Part shown: piece after piece, positions 26,713 through 35,374 of the stretch
Layout: the number at the start of each line of letters is the position of its first letter
How positions within the stretch are numbered: position 1 is the stretch's first letter
NCBI RefSeq assembly: GCF_014490665.1
Contig: NZ_CP061038.1
Span: 1,302,001 to 1,366,000 of the forward strand
Source: Sphingomonas alpina
GTDB lineage: Bacteria > Pseudomonadota > Alphaproteobacteria > Sphingomonadales > Sphingomonadaceae
Direction of reading: 5' to 3'
DNA length: 64,000 bases
Made by a program: the position numbers and the translations under genes
The notes under the pieces: generated by a model
Database searches by the model: none
What the model saw: only the letters and a program-made list of their open reading frames with translations
What the model was told of the DNA's origin: nothing

Positions 26713-28182
26713 ATGATAGCTCCCGAGATGATGGCGCGCGCTTCCAGAGATTCGGGACCCGGTCCCCATGCCGTGCGATGCGGGTCGCAACTGCGTATTT
26801 CGGCGCCGTCGGTCGTGGCGCAAAGCGCCCGGATCGAGCCGAGCGCCGACATTCAGGGAAGCATGGATGCGTTCCGCGCCGGACGACGCATGTCGATCAT
26901 CGGCAACCTCGAATTGTCCGACGGTCCTGGCCCAAGGCCGGTCAAGGCGTGGCAATTTCTGTGCTTGAGCGAAATTGCCAATTTCGCTGCGCTGCGTCGC
27001 CATCTCGGCCGCGGACGCGCCGATCGGCTCGCTTTCGACATCTCCAGTCAGGTCGCGTCGATCCTGGGTGGCGTGCGCGTTTCGGTTGTCGGACGCTCGA
27101 TCGTTGAATTCGGTTTCGAAGGCGATGTAATCGCCGATCTGGAACGGGCACTTGCCAGCCTGTCCGAGATATTTGCCACGCCGGTCAACATCGACGGTGA
27201 GCCGCATGAGATCCGCATGCTGTTCGGCGCCGCCGCCGCACCAGTCGGTGCGACCGAGGATGTCCGCCTGGCCGAAGAAACCGAAAGTGCACTCGACCAG
27301 GCGCGCGTTGAGCAGGCAATCGTGATCCGCGACCTGTCGATGGGGACGCCGGCGTTCGACCGGCTCACTTTGACACGCGAACTCGGCGCCGCGATCGCCA
27401 ATGGCGAGATGTTTCTGCAATATCAGCCCAAGGTTCATGTCCGGCGGCAGGAGATATCCAGCGCCGAGGCGCTGGTGCGCTGGCAGCACCCGACGCGGGG
27501 GCTCGTGCTGCCCGGTGATTTCATCCCGCTCGCAGAAGAGATCGGCGAGATCGGGCCGCTGACGTTGTGGACGCTCGACAAGGTGATCGAGGATCAGCGG
27601 ACGCTGGCCGCGGATGGTCATGACTTGACCATCTTCATCAATATCTCCGGCCAATTGCTCGCCGATACGAGCTTCGTGGCCGAGGCTTGCGCGAAGGTTT
27701 GCGACAACGCCGCCAGGATCGGGTTCGAGATCACCGAGACATCGGTGATTCGCGATCCGCAAAGTGCGATCGCCAACCTCCAGACATTCGCCGATGTCGG
27801 TATCACCATTGCGATTGACGATTATGGCGCGGGCCTGTCCTCGCTCGCCTATCTCAAGCAGTTGCCGGCGCGCGAATTGAAGATCGACAAGATGTTCGTG
27901 TTGCAGCTGACCAGCAGCAACCGCGACCCGCTGATCGTGCGCTCCACCATCGATCTGGCTCATGCGCTCGAGATGGAAGTCACCGCCGAGGGGGTCGAGA
28001 CTCAGGCAGCAATGGCGCTGCTCACCGTTATGGGCTGCGATATGGTACAGGGCTATCTGATCAGCCGCCCGATCTCGATCGATGCGTTCCGCCAGTTCCT
28101 GCGCGACGACAAGCTTCGCCCGGAGGAATATAGTGCGCCGTCGATGTTCAAGCGGCCGGCAAGCTTCTGGAAGAGCGGATAA
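26713..28182 (+). CDS. EAL-domain c-di-GMP phosphodiesterase
   Basis: A 489-residue soluble protein. The C-terminal ~260 residues form an EAL domain with the catalytic set intact: SAEALVRWQHP (the EAL motif), FINISG, FEITETS, IAIDDYGAGLSSL, LKIDKMF and TAEGVET. It should hydrolyse the second messenger c-di-GMP. The N-terminal ~200 residues resemble a degenerate GGDEF domain without the signature motif, probably a sensory or allosteric module. It is followed, same strand, by the histidine kinase at 28242, suggesting a joint signalling role. Start at 26713 has no strong ribosome-binding site. Confidence 0.88.
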   Translation: MIAPEMMARASRDSGPGPHAVRCGSQLRISAPSVVAQSARIEPSADIQGSMDAFRAGRRMSIIGNLELSDGPGPRPVKAWQFLCLSEIANFAALRRHLGRGRADRLAFDISSQVASILGGVRVSVVGRSIVEFGFEGDVIADLERALASLSEIFATPVNIDGEPHEIRMLFGAAAAPVGATEDVRLAEETESALDQARVEQAIVIRDLSMGTPAFDRLTLTRELGAAIANGEMFLQYQPKVHVRRQEISSAEALVRWQHPTRGLVLPGDFIPLAEEIGEIGPLTLWTLDKVIEDQRTLAADGHDLTIFINISGQLLADTSFVAEACAKVCDNAARIGFEITETSVIRDPQSAIANLQTFADVGITIAIDDYGAGLSSLAYLKQLPARELKIDKMFVLQLTSSNRDPLIVRSTIDLAHALEMEVTAEGVETQAAMALLTVMGCDMVQGYLISRPISIDAFRQFLRDDKLRPEEYSAPSMFKRPASFWKSG

Positions 28183-28241
28183 CACCGAATCGGTGCTTCT
28201 TTAGTCTGACCTTAAGCTATCTGGACCAGAACCGTAACGAC

Positions 28242-30713
28242 ATGACGGGGACACGCCTTCACGCACTGCTCCGGCATGTGCTGCTCATTCTGGCCCTGGC
28301 CGGGGTTGCTGCACCGCATTGTGCGGCGGCCCAGCCTGCCCATGCTGAAGCTGCCGGTGCCGGCACGCGATTCGACGTGATGATCGCCGAGGCCAAGGCG
28401 ATGATGCTCGCCGATCCCGCCAAGACCATCGTCAAGGCAAAGCAAGCTGAAAAGGTTGCGGGCGTTCTGGCTGGGCCGCAGCGAAATGTCGGTATCGCCA
28501 CCGCCCGCTGGTTGCAGGGCGAAGCGCATTTGCGACTGAATCAGATCGATGAGGCACGCCCCCTGATCAACAGTGCACTGGCCGCGCTCTCCGCCGAAAA
28601 GAAGCCGACCAAGCTGAAAGGCGATGTGCTGCTGTCGCGAGGCGGTCTGCACATGGCGACGACCGAGGTGTCGGCGGCGCTCGCCGATTATCAGCAGGCG
28701 CATAATATTTTCCGCGACAGCGGGGAGACGCGCAGCCGCGCGATCGCTCTGCTCAGTATCGCCGCGCTCTACCAGGAGGCCAAGGATTATCAGAACGCAC
28801 TGAAATATTACGGGCAAGCACTCGACGTGTATCAGGGTGATCCGCAATTGCAGCTGTCGATCTACAACAATCGCGGCGAAGCGTTCAAGGAACTCGAACG
28901 CTATGACGAGGCCGAGGAACAGTTCCGCAAGGCGCTCGACCTGGCTAAAACCATGAACAGCCCCGGGCTTGAGGCGCAGATCATGCGCAACATCGCCCGC
29001 GGACAATTGGTCGCGAACAAGCTCGACGCAGCCGATGCGACAATCCGCGAGGGATGGAAGCTCGTCGATTCGGGCGACGCCGCCTCGAATGCGCAATTCG
29101 CCGCTGTCGCTGCTCAAGCGGCGTTGCAGCGGGGTCGTCTTGCCCAGGCACAGCAACTGATCGTCCGCAGCTTTGCCGGTGTTGATCCGGCGACCACCAC
29201 CCTGTCATTTCGCGCCAATCATCAAACCGCGTACGACATATTCCGCAAATTGGGCCTGAATGACGCGGCCTTGACGCATCTCGAGGCACTGAGGCGGCTC
29301 GACGATCAGACGACCAAGCTTGCGACGTCGACCAACACTGCGCTGATGGCGGCGCGGTTCGACTATGCCAATCAAGAACTGCGTATCGCGAAGCTCAAAG
29401 CGGACGAGTTGCAGCGCAATATCGAGTTCGAACGCTCGCGCGCCGAAATGCAGCAATTCATCTTCATCGGCATTGCGCTGGTGACGCTGATCATTCTGTC
29501 GATGCTGGCCTATGGCATCGTTACCTTGCGGCGCAGCCGCAACGAGGTGCGGGCTGCCAATATCGATCTCGCCGCCACCAACGATGCTCTGGGCAAGGCG
29601 CTGGCCGCGAAGACCGAATTCCTCGCCACCACCAGCCATGAAATCCGCACGCCGCTCAACGGCATTCTCGGCATGACCCAGGTGATGCTTGCAGATCGCA
29701 AGCTCAGCGATCCGATGCGCGACCGGATCGGCGTCGTCCATAGCGCCGGCGTGACGATGCGCGCGCTGGTCGACGATATCCTCGACGTCGCCAAGATGGA
29801 AACCGGCAACATGACGATCGAGGCGGTCGCGCTCGATTTGAAAGCGACGCTGCGCGATGTCGCGCGGCTGTGGGAGGAACAGGCAAAGGGCAGGGGCATC
29901 GGCTTCACACTCGACCTCGATGCCGCGCCCAACTGGATCGAAGGCGATGCCGCCCGCCTGCGTCAGATCGTTTTCAACCTGTTGTCGAATGCATTGAAGT
30001 TCACCGAATCCGGCGCGGTGACGGTACGCGCTGCCGCGACCGGCGCAACGCTCGCGATCACCGTCAGCGATACCGGCATCGGCGTTCCTGCCGACAAGCA
30101 GGACATCATCTTCGAATCCTTCCGCCAGGTCGATGCCGGTACGACCCGCAAATTTGGCGGTACCGGGCTGGGCCTGACAATCTGCCGCAATCTCGCACGG
30201 GCCATGAACGGCGATGTTCGGGTCGAGAGCGTTTCCGGTTCGGGATCGTCCTTCACGCTCGAACTGCCGCTGGTGCTGGCGAATCCGCCCGAGGCGGTGG
30301 CGAGCGCGGCAAATGAAAAAGGCGCCCTGTTGATCGTCGATCGCAGCCCGATCACGCGCAGCATGTTGCGTGCATTGCTTGAAGCACGCGCCGGCACGGT
30401 GGTCTTTGCCGGCTCGGTCGAAGAGGCCGTGGAGCGGCTCGACGGCGGCGGGATCAGCCAAGTGCTGATCGACGACGCGACGGTAAAGGCCACCGGCGAT
30501 GTCGATGCAGCATTGCGGGCGATTGCCCATGCCGCAGGCGATGCGCACACGTCCATATTATGGGCAGCGCCGGATGATGCGCAACGTGATCGCTTGATTG
30601 CATCCGGTGTGGATGCAATGGTGGCCAAGCCGATCGCTGGAGCGGCGTTGGCGGACTTGCTCTATCCTTTGGACGACAGGGCGCCGAGTTCGTCTGTGTC
30701 ACGCGCCGCATAG
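28242..30713 (+). CDS. TPR-containing sensor histidine kinase with C-terminal degenerate receiver
   Basis: An 823-residue protein. A signal peptide (residues about 1-28) and TPR repeats (about 70-330, e.g. ALKYYGQALDVYQ, AEEQFRKALDLAKT) would lie in the periplasm. A transmembrane helix follows at about 404-424. In the cytoplasm come HisKA with phospho-acceptor His466 (TTSHEIRTPLNG) and HATPase with N-box FNLLSNALKFTESG, DTGIGVP and GGTGLGLTI. The last ~120 residues resemble a receiver but begin IVDRSPITRS, lacking the acidic pair, so phosphorylation there is doubtful. It probably phosphorylates the stand-alone receiver at 30771. Confidence 0.88.
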   Translation: MTGTRLHALLRHVLLILALAGVAAPHCAAAQPAHAEAAGAGTRFDVMIAEAKAMMLADPAKTIVKAKQAEKVAGVLAGPQRNVGIATARWLQGEAHLRLNQIDEARPLINSALAALSAEKKPTKLKGDVLLSRGGLHMATTEVSAALADYQQAHNIFRDSGETRSRAIALLSIAALYQEAKDYQNALKYYGQALDVYQGDPQLQLSIYNNRGEAFKELERYDEAEEQFRKALDLAKTMNSPGLEAQIMRNIARGQLVANKLDAADATIREGWKLVDSGDAASNAQFAAVAAQAALQRGRLAQAQQLIVRSFAGVDPATTTLSFRANHQTAYDIFRKLGLNDAALTHLEALRRLDDQTTKLATSTNTALMAARFDYANQELRIAKLKADELQRNIEFERSRAEMQQFIFIGIALVTLIILSMLAYGIVTLRRSRNEVRAANIDLAATNDALGKALAAKTEFLATTSHEIRTPLNGILGMTQVMLADRKLSDPMRDRIGVVHSAGVTMRALVDDILDVAKMETGNMTIEAVALDLKATLRDVARLWEEQAKGRGIGFTLDLDAAPNWIEGDAARLRQIVFNLLSNALKFTESGAVTVRAAATGATLAITVSDTGIGVPADKQDIIFESFRQVDAGTTRKFGGTGLGLTICRNLARAMNGDVRVESVSGSGSSFTLELPLVLANPPEAVASAANEKGALLIVDRSPITRSMLRALLEARAGTVVFAGSVEEAVERLDGGGISQVLIDDATVKATGDVDAALRAIAHAAGDAHTSILWAAPDDAQRDRLIASGVDAMVAKPIAGAALADLLYPLDDRAPSSSVSRAA

Positions 30714-30770
30714 GGTGAAAGAGGCAGAAACGATCATGTCGCGCACCGAATCGCTGACGGCCTTGCAGCC

Positions 30771-31160
30771 ATGAACGTCCTCTTCATCGAAGACGATCAG
30801 ATGAACCGTCGCGTCGTGGGCGACATGCTCGACGTTGCCGGGGCAACGATGACAGGCGCCGAAAGCGCTGAGATCGGCCTGAAGATGATCGATGAGAATG
30901 ACTATGCGATCATCCTGGTCGATCTGCGTATGCCGGGCATGGATGGCCTCACCGCGATTCGGCACATTCGCGCCCGTAACGATGCCAAGGCTAGCTTGCC
31001 GATCATCGTGGTTACCGCGGACACCGCCATCGACCTGCGCGAACGCTGCCTCGCCGAAGGAGCGGATGAAGTGCTGTTCAAGCCGGTGGCGATGGATGCG
31101 CTGTTCGATGCGATGGGCCGGATCCTGGCCAAGGGGTCCGGCGACGGGATGATCGGCTGA
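30771..31160 (+). CDS. Single-domain response regulator (CheY-like receiver)
   Basis: A 129-residue stand-alone receiver domain with all functional residues: acidic pair Asp8/Asp9 (FIEDDQ), phospho-acceptor Asp51 (ILVDLRMPGMDG), Thr82 (VVTAD) and Lys104 (LFKPV). There is no output domain, so it must act by protein contact or phosphotransfer. It follows the kinase by 57 bases on the same strand and is the natural acceptor for it, particularly as that kinase's own receiver is degenerate. It converges on the methyltransferase gene, with no gap between the stop codons. Confidence 0.9.
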   Translation: MNVLFIEDDQMNRRVVGDMLDVAGATMTGAESAEIGLKMIDENDYAIILVDLRMPGMDGLTAIRHIRARNDAKASLPIIVVTADTAIDLRERCLAEGADEVLFKPVAMDALFDAMGRILAKGSGDGMIG

Positions 31161-31997
31161 TCAATCGCGGCGATTGAGTGCCGCCGCCAGGGAGGTCGTG
31201 CCACTACCGCGCCGCGCCGGCTTCGGTTGCGATTCGTCGGGCGCCCAGCCGGTCAGAAAGACGATATCGAACCGCTCGCTGGTACGTCCATCGTCGTTGG
31301 CACGATCCGCAAAGCCCTGCGCAGCGCGCACCAGCGTGTCGCGGCGGAGCGGCGGCGTGCCCGGCAGCACATTGGTCGCCGCCATGCCGCGCAAGTCGCG
31401 GAACAAGCTCCAGATATCACGGTAGCGCACCGTCAATGTCTCGACGTCAGCGACGGGCAGCGCGAAACCCGCGCGCATCAGCAGGTCGCCCGCCGAGCGC
31501 ACATCGACTTGCGGGTGGATCCGTGCCGCAGGTCGCTCGCCCTCCGCCTCGCGCAGCACGGCACGAAGCGTCGACAGGCTGTTGCCACCGGTAAATGCCG
31601 CCATGAACAATCCGTCGGGCCGCAACGCCCGACGCGCCAGCGCCAGCGCGCCGGGCAAGTCGCTGACAGTGTCCAGCGTCCCTGCCGCGACAATCAGGTC
31701 AAAGGAGGCATCGGGAAAGCTTGGCCGGTCTTCATCGGCCTGAATGCCCTGCGTCAGCTCTGCGAACACCGCGCCCGGGTCGCTTCTGACGACTTGCGCA
31801 TCGGGCGGCGCTGCGAAGGCGCCATCGAAACAGCCGAGATCGAGTACGTCGGAAAAAGACCGCGTAACCGACTCCAGCCGCTCAGTGATCCCCTCGAGCA
31901 TCGCCGCGCGCAGAAAATCATGTGCGGCAAAGTTCGGTGCGGCACGATCGCGGCGGCGGCGGCGGAGGTTGCGGTCGAAGATATCGGGTGGCGTCAC
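31161..31997 (-). CDS. Class I SAM-dependent methyltransferase (BioC/NDUFAF5-like)
   Basis: About 278 residues from GTG at 31997 (a longer frame to 32033 exists but runs into the comF-like gene's upstream region). The SAM-binding core shows VLDLGCFDGAF, an acidic residue after the second strand (VVRSDPGAVF), DLIVAAGTLDTVSDLPGALALARRALRPDGLFMAAFTG and a C-terminal methyltransferase fold. Its overall layout (IFDRNLRRRRRDRAAP at the start) resembles mitochondrial NDUFAF5-like and BioC-type proteins. The substrate is unknown. It is divergent from the ComF-like gene at 32041, sharing a very short (43-base) promoter region. Confidence 0.82.
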   Translation of the reverse strand: MTPPDIFDRNLRRRRRDRAAPNFAAHDFLRAAMLEGITERLESVTRSFSDVLDLGCFDGAFAAPPDAQVVRSDPGAVFAELTQGIQADEDRPSFPDASFDLIVAAGTLDTVSDLPGALALARRALRPDGLFMAAFTGGNSLSTLRAVLREAEGERPAARIHPQVDVRSAGDLLMRAGFALPVADVETLTVRYRDIWSLFRDLRGMAATNVLPGTPPLRRDTLVRAAQGFADRANDDGRTSERFDIVFLTGWAPDESQPKPARRGSGTTSLAAALNRRD

Positions 31998-32040
31998 GGC
32001 CGGGCTTGTGCCGTGCGCGCGGTGCCGCGACAAGGGGTGT

Positions 32041-32772
32041 GTGACACCGCTTGCGCCTTTCAGGTTCGCTGCCGGCCTGGCCTTGCCGCCGCGCTGCCCG
32101 GGATGCGGCGCGGTGACGATCGAGGATCATCGTTTCTGCGTCACCTGCTGGAGCGCGTTGCGTTTCCTCGGGCCGCCCTGGTGTGCCGGGTGCAATCTCC
32201 CGTTCGATTATGACAGGGGCGAGGGAGCGCTGTGCGCCGAATGCCACCGAGCACCGCCGCGCCACGCCGGGGTTCGCGCGGCTGTCGCCTATGGCGAGGT
32301 CTCGCGGACCGTCGCGCTGAAGCTGAAATATGGCGGCCGCACCGCCTATGCAGAAACCGTCGCGCGTCAGATGGCGCGGTTGATGCCGGCACAGGCCGAT
32401 CTGCTCGTGCCTGTCCCGCTCCATCGCTGGCGGATCTGGTCGCGCGGCTATAACCAGGCGGCTTTGATCGCGACCGCATTGGCGCGGACGAGCGGCATCG
32501 CGGCGGATCTGACGATCCTGCATAGGATTCAGGCCACGCCGTCAATGCGCGGGCTGGGGCCGCGCGAACGCGAGAAGATGGTCGCTCGTGCTTTCCAGGT
32601 CGATTCTGCGCGCAAGGACAGCCTGCGCGGCAAGGCCGTGATCCTCGTCGATGACGTGCATACCAGTGGTGCGACCAGCGACAGCTGTTCACGGATGCTG
32701 CTCCGTGCCGGGGTCGCCAGCGTGACCATCTTGTGTTGGGCCCGGGTGCTCGATGCGACCCAGAGCGATTGA
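32041..32772 (+). CDS. ComF-family phosphoribosyltransferase-like protein
   Basis: A 243-residue protein with an N-terminal zinc ribbon (CPGC...C..C, then CAGC...CAEC) and a C-terminal phosphoribosyltransferase fold with the PRPP-binding motif VILVDDVHTSGAT. The segment VPVPLHRWRIWSRGYNQAALIA is diagnostic of ComF/GntX proteins, which are linked to DNA uptake or to nucleotide handling. The start is GTG at 32041, preceded by AAGGGG; the open frame extends much further upstream but there overlaps the methyltransferase gene. It is followed by grxC on the same strand. Confidence 0.88.
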   Translation: MTPLAPFRFAAGLALPPRCPGCGAVTIEDHRFCVTCWSALRFLGPPWCAGCNLPFDYDRGEGALCAECHRAPPRHAGVRAAVAYGEVSRTVALKLKYGGRTAYAETVARQMARLMPAQADLLVPVPLHRWRIWSRGYNQAALIATALARTSGIAADLTILHRIQATPSMRGLGPREREKMVARAFQVDSARKDSLRGKAVILVDDVHTSGATSDSCSRMLLRAGVASVTILCWARVLDATQSD

Positions 32773-32803
32773 CAAGCGGCCGGTCACACCACATTTCGGC
32801 GGT

Positions 32804-33061
32804 ATGGCAAAAGTCGAAATCTATACCAAAGCCTTCTGTCCGTATTGCTCGCGGGCGATGAAGCTCCTGTCCGCCAAGCAAGCTGAGGTCGAGGAATTCG
32901 ACATTACCATGGGCGGCCCGAAGCGCGCGGAGATGCTCGATCGTTCCAGTGGCCGCAGTACCGTTCCGCAGATCTTCATCGACGGCCGGCATGTCGGTGG
33001 ATCGGACGAGCTTGCTGCGCTGGAGCGCGAAGGCAAGCTGGACGCGCTGCTGGCGGCATGA
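32804..33061 (+). CDS. grxC: Glutaredoxin 3
   Basis: An 85-residue dithiol glutaredoxin with the active site CPYC (Cys12 and Cys15), the TVPQIFIDG cis-proline segment and the GGSDEL glutathione-binding motif. It reduces disulfides and glutathione-mixed disulfides in the cytoplasm using glutathione. Start at ATG 32804. Its stop overlaps the next start by four bases (ATGA), forming a compact run grxC - carbon-nitrogen hydrolase - DUF1178, an arrangement often seen in alphaproteobacteria. Confidence 0.94.
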   Translation: MAKVEIYTKAFCPYCSRAMKLLSAKQAEVEEFDITMGGPKRAEMLDRSSGRSTVPQIFIDGRHVGGSDELAALEREGKLDALLAA

Positions 33062-33882
33062 GGATTGCCGTGCTTCAGATGACCAGCGGGATCAATCCCG
33101 CGGTCAATGCAGCGACCCTGACGGATGGTATCGCACACGCGGCAGCGGGTGGCGCGAGCATGGCCTTCACGCCGGAAATGTCTGGCCTGATCGACCGAGA
33201 TCGGGAACGTGGGGCCGGCAACATCACGACGGAGGACAGCGATCCGGTCCTTGCTGCGGTCCGGGCCGCCGCCGCCGAGCACCGTCTTTGGGTGCATCTC
33301 GGATCGCTGGCGGTGCGACGGGAGGACGGCAAGCTCGCCAATCGCGGTTTTGTGATTGATGACAAGGGCGCAATCCGGGCGCGCTACGACAAGCTTCACT
33401 TGTTCGATGTCGATCTGCCGACCGGCGAGAGCTGGCGCGAATCCGCGAATTACGGTGCCGGAGACAGCGCGTCGGTGGTGGAGACCCCGGCGGGCACGCT
33501 CGGCTTGTCGATCTGCTACGATCTGCGCTTTGCCGACCTGTACCGTGCGCTGAGCAATGCCGGCGCGACGCTGCTTGCCGTGCCGGCGGCCTTTACGCGT
33601 CCGACCGGCGCGGCACACTGGCATGTCCTGCTGCGCGCGCGCGCGATCGAGGCGGGGGCCTATGTCGTCGCGGCTGCCCAGACCGGCGTTCATGAAGATG
33701 GCCGTGCGACATTTGGTCATTCGCTGGTGATCGATCCCTGGGGTGAGGTCATACTCGACATGGGCGAGGAGCCCGGTCTGGGTTTTGCCGAGATCGATCC
33801 GGCGCGGGTTGTAGATGTGCGTGGCCGCATTCCGGTTCTGTCGCATCGCCGCGCTATTCCCGCCGTGACGGTTGCGCGATGA
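33058..33882 (+). CDS. Carbon-nitrogen hydrolase (Nit2/nitrilase family)
   Basis: A 274-residue member of the nitrilase superfamily with the Glu-Lys-Cys triad: Glu40 (FTPEMS), Lys112 (RYDKLHLFDVD) and Cys153 (LSICYDLRF). The KLHLFDVD and CYDLRF contexts match Nit1/Nit2-type amidases, which hydrolyse deaminated glutathione or omega-amides such as 2-oxoglutaramate. That would fit its coupling to glutaredoxin (ATGA overlap upstream) as a glutathione-repair enzyme. Substrate assignment is inference. It overlaps the DUF1178 gene by four bases downstream. Confidence 0.9.
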   Translation: MRIAVLQMTSGINPAVNAATLTDGIAHAAAGGASMAFTPEMSGLIDRDRERGAGNITTEDSDPVLAAVRAAAAEHRLWVHLGSLAVRREDGKLANRGFVIDDKGAIRARYDKLHLFDVDLPTGESWRESANYGAGDSASVVETPAGTLGLSICYDLRFADLYRALSNAGATLLAVPAAFTRPTGAAHWHVLLRARAIEAGAYVVAAAQTGVHEDGRATFGHSLVIDPWGEVILDMGEEPGLGFAEIDPARVVDVRGRIPVLSHRRAIPAVTVAR

Positions 33883-34319
33883 TCGTCTTCGACCTGAAAT
33901 GCGCCGGCGACCATGTCTTCGAAGCCTGGTTCGGATCGAGCTCGGCATTTGAGGAGCAACGCGAGCGCGGGCTGGTTTCCTGCCCTTATTGTGGTGCGAC
34001 CGATGTGATCAAGGCCGCAATGGCGCCGAGTATTCCTGCCAAGAGCAACAGCCGGTCCATGCCCTCGACCCTCCCCACGCCCGAGGCGATGAAGGCAGCG
34101 TTCGAAGCACTTGCCGCGGCACAATCCAAGGCGCTGGAAACCTCGGAATGGGTTGGCCGCGCCTTTGCCGATCGCGCTCGCGCGATGCATGTCGGCGACG
34201 AGGCCTCAGGGCCGATTCACGGCCAATCCACCGCCGAGGAGGTCAGGGACCTGGTCGAGGAAGGCGTGCCGATCGCGCCGCTGCTCGTGCCGATCGTGCC
34301 GCCCGAGGCGATCAACTGA
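33879..34319 (+). CDS. DUF1178 family protein
   Basis: A 146-residue protein with the DUF1178 signature: MIVFDLKCAGDHVFEAWFGSS at the start, then a zinc-ribbon-like CPYCG. A second cysteine pair partner is supplied by Cys8. The C-terminal part is helical and ends VPIAPLLVPIVPPEAIN. The function is unknown; members are conserved in alphaproteobacteria next to glutaredoxin and nitrilase genes, exactly as seen here. The start overlaps the hydrolase stop by four bases. The 3' end overlaps the convergent LysR gene by eight bases. Confidence 0.88.
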   Translation: MIVFDLKCAGDHVFEAWFGSSSAFEEQRERGLVSCPYCGATDVIKAAMAPSIPAKSNSRSMPSTLPTPEAMKAAFEALAAAQSKALETSEWVGRAFADRARAMHVGDEASGPIHGQSTAEEVRDLVEEGVPIAPLLVPIVPPEAIN

Positions 34320-35253
34320 CCATATCCGCGTCGAGATCGTGGAGAACGGGCCCGGCACTTTGACGCTGCCTGACGCATTCGTCGGCGAGAAACTCGATCA
34401 GCGCCCGTACTGAAGGAAGCAGGCCACGCCGTGAGGGAAACACGGCGTGGATGATGCCGGCGCGGGGGCGCCATTGCGGCAGGACATGGATGAGCCGGCC
34501 GGCCTCGACATCCTCCCAGATCATCAGCGTCGGAAGCTGGGCGATGCCGACACCCGCAATCGCCGCATCGCGCAGCACGGCCATATCGTCGGTGACGAGG
34601 CGCGGCCGGTGCGGCACGACCGCCGTTCGGCCATCGGCATGATGAAGCTGCCATTGATGGTCGCGATGCGGCGGCCCGAGATCAAGGCTTGGAAGATCAT
34701 TGAGATCGGCCGGCGAGTGCAGCGCGCCGGACACCAATGCCGGACTGGCAACCAGGCATTGTGTGCTTTCGTCGAGACGCCGCATGATGAGGTCGCTTGG
34801 CTCTAGCGGCGGGAAACGCACCCGGATGGCGATGTCGAATCCTTCGGCGATGACATCCACCCGCCGATTGGTGCTTTCCAGGTGAAGTTCGACCGCCGGG
34901 TTTGCGACCAGGAAGCGCGAAACGATCGCACCGAACTGGAATGAGAGCAGCGCCGCCGGGCAACTCATGCGCACCACGCCGCGCGGTTCAGCGCGTACTT
35001 CGGCAATTACCTGCTCCGCTGCCTCCGCCTCGACCAGCACGGCGACACAGCGGTCATAATATTCACGGCCGATTTCGGTGACGGAGAAACGGCGGGAGGA
35101 ACGGTTGAGCAGCCGCACGTCCAGCCGCTCCTCCAGCAATGCAATGCGGCGGCTGAGCTTCGATTTCTGGATATTGAGTGCGCGCCCGGCGGCCGCGAAA
35201 CCACCATGATCGACCACTTGAACGAAGTAATAAAGATCATTCAGGTCCTGCAT
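34312..35253 (-). CDS. LysR-family transcriptional regulator
   Basis: A 313-residue LTTR. An N-terminal helix-turn-helix (LNDLYYFVQVVDHGGFAAAGRALNIQKSKLSRRIALLEERLDVRLLNRSSRRF) is followed by a periplasmic-binding-protein-like effector domain. The sequence QKSKLSRRI is typical of the subgroup that controls pirin/quinone-stress genes. ATG at 35253 with AGGAC upstream is preferred over 35289. It is divergent from the pirin-OsmC operon; the 121-base gap (35254-35374) should hold the shared promoters and LysR sites. Confidence 0.9.
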   Translation of the reverse strand: MQDLNDLYYFVQVVDHGGFAAAGRALNIQKSKLSRRIALLEERLDVRLLNRSSRRFSVTEIGREYYDRCVAVLVEAEAAEQVIAEVRAEPRGVVRMSCPAALLSFQFGAIVSRFLVANPAVELHLESTNRRVDVIAEGFDIAIRVRFPPLEPSDLIMRRLDESTQCLVASPALVSGALHSPADLNDLPSLDLGPPHRDHQWQLHHADGRTAVVPHRPRLVTDDMAVLRDAAIAGVGIAQLPTLMIWEDVEAGRLIHVLPQWRPRAGIIHAVFPSRRGLLPSVRALIEFLADECVRQRQSAGPVLHDLDADMVS

Positions 35254-35374
35254 CGTCCTGTTTTTAGGACGATGTGTCGGATTTTGCAATCTTTTGGCAC
35301 CATCGTCGCGGTGCTATTTCCACTCTAACAGCGATTGGCCCGTCAGAGAGGCGCGACCGCTTCGGAGAAATGTG

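Noticed and set aside
26638..28185. A 515-codon minus-strand open frame opposite the EAL gene
   Set aside because: The plus-strand frame has the complete EAL catalytic motif set; the antisense frame has none.
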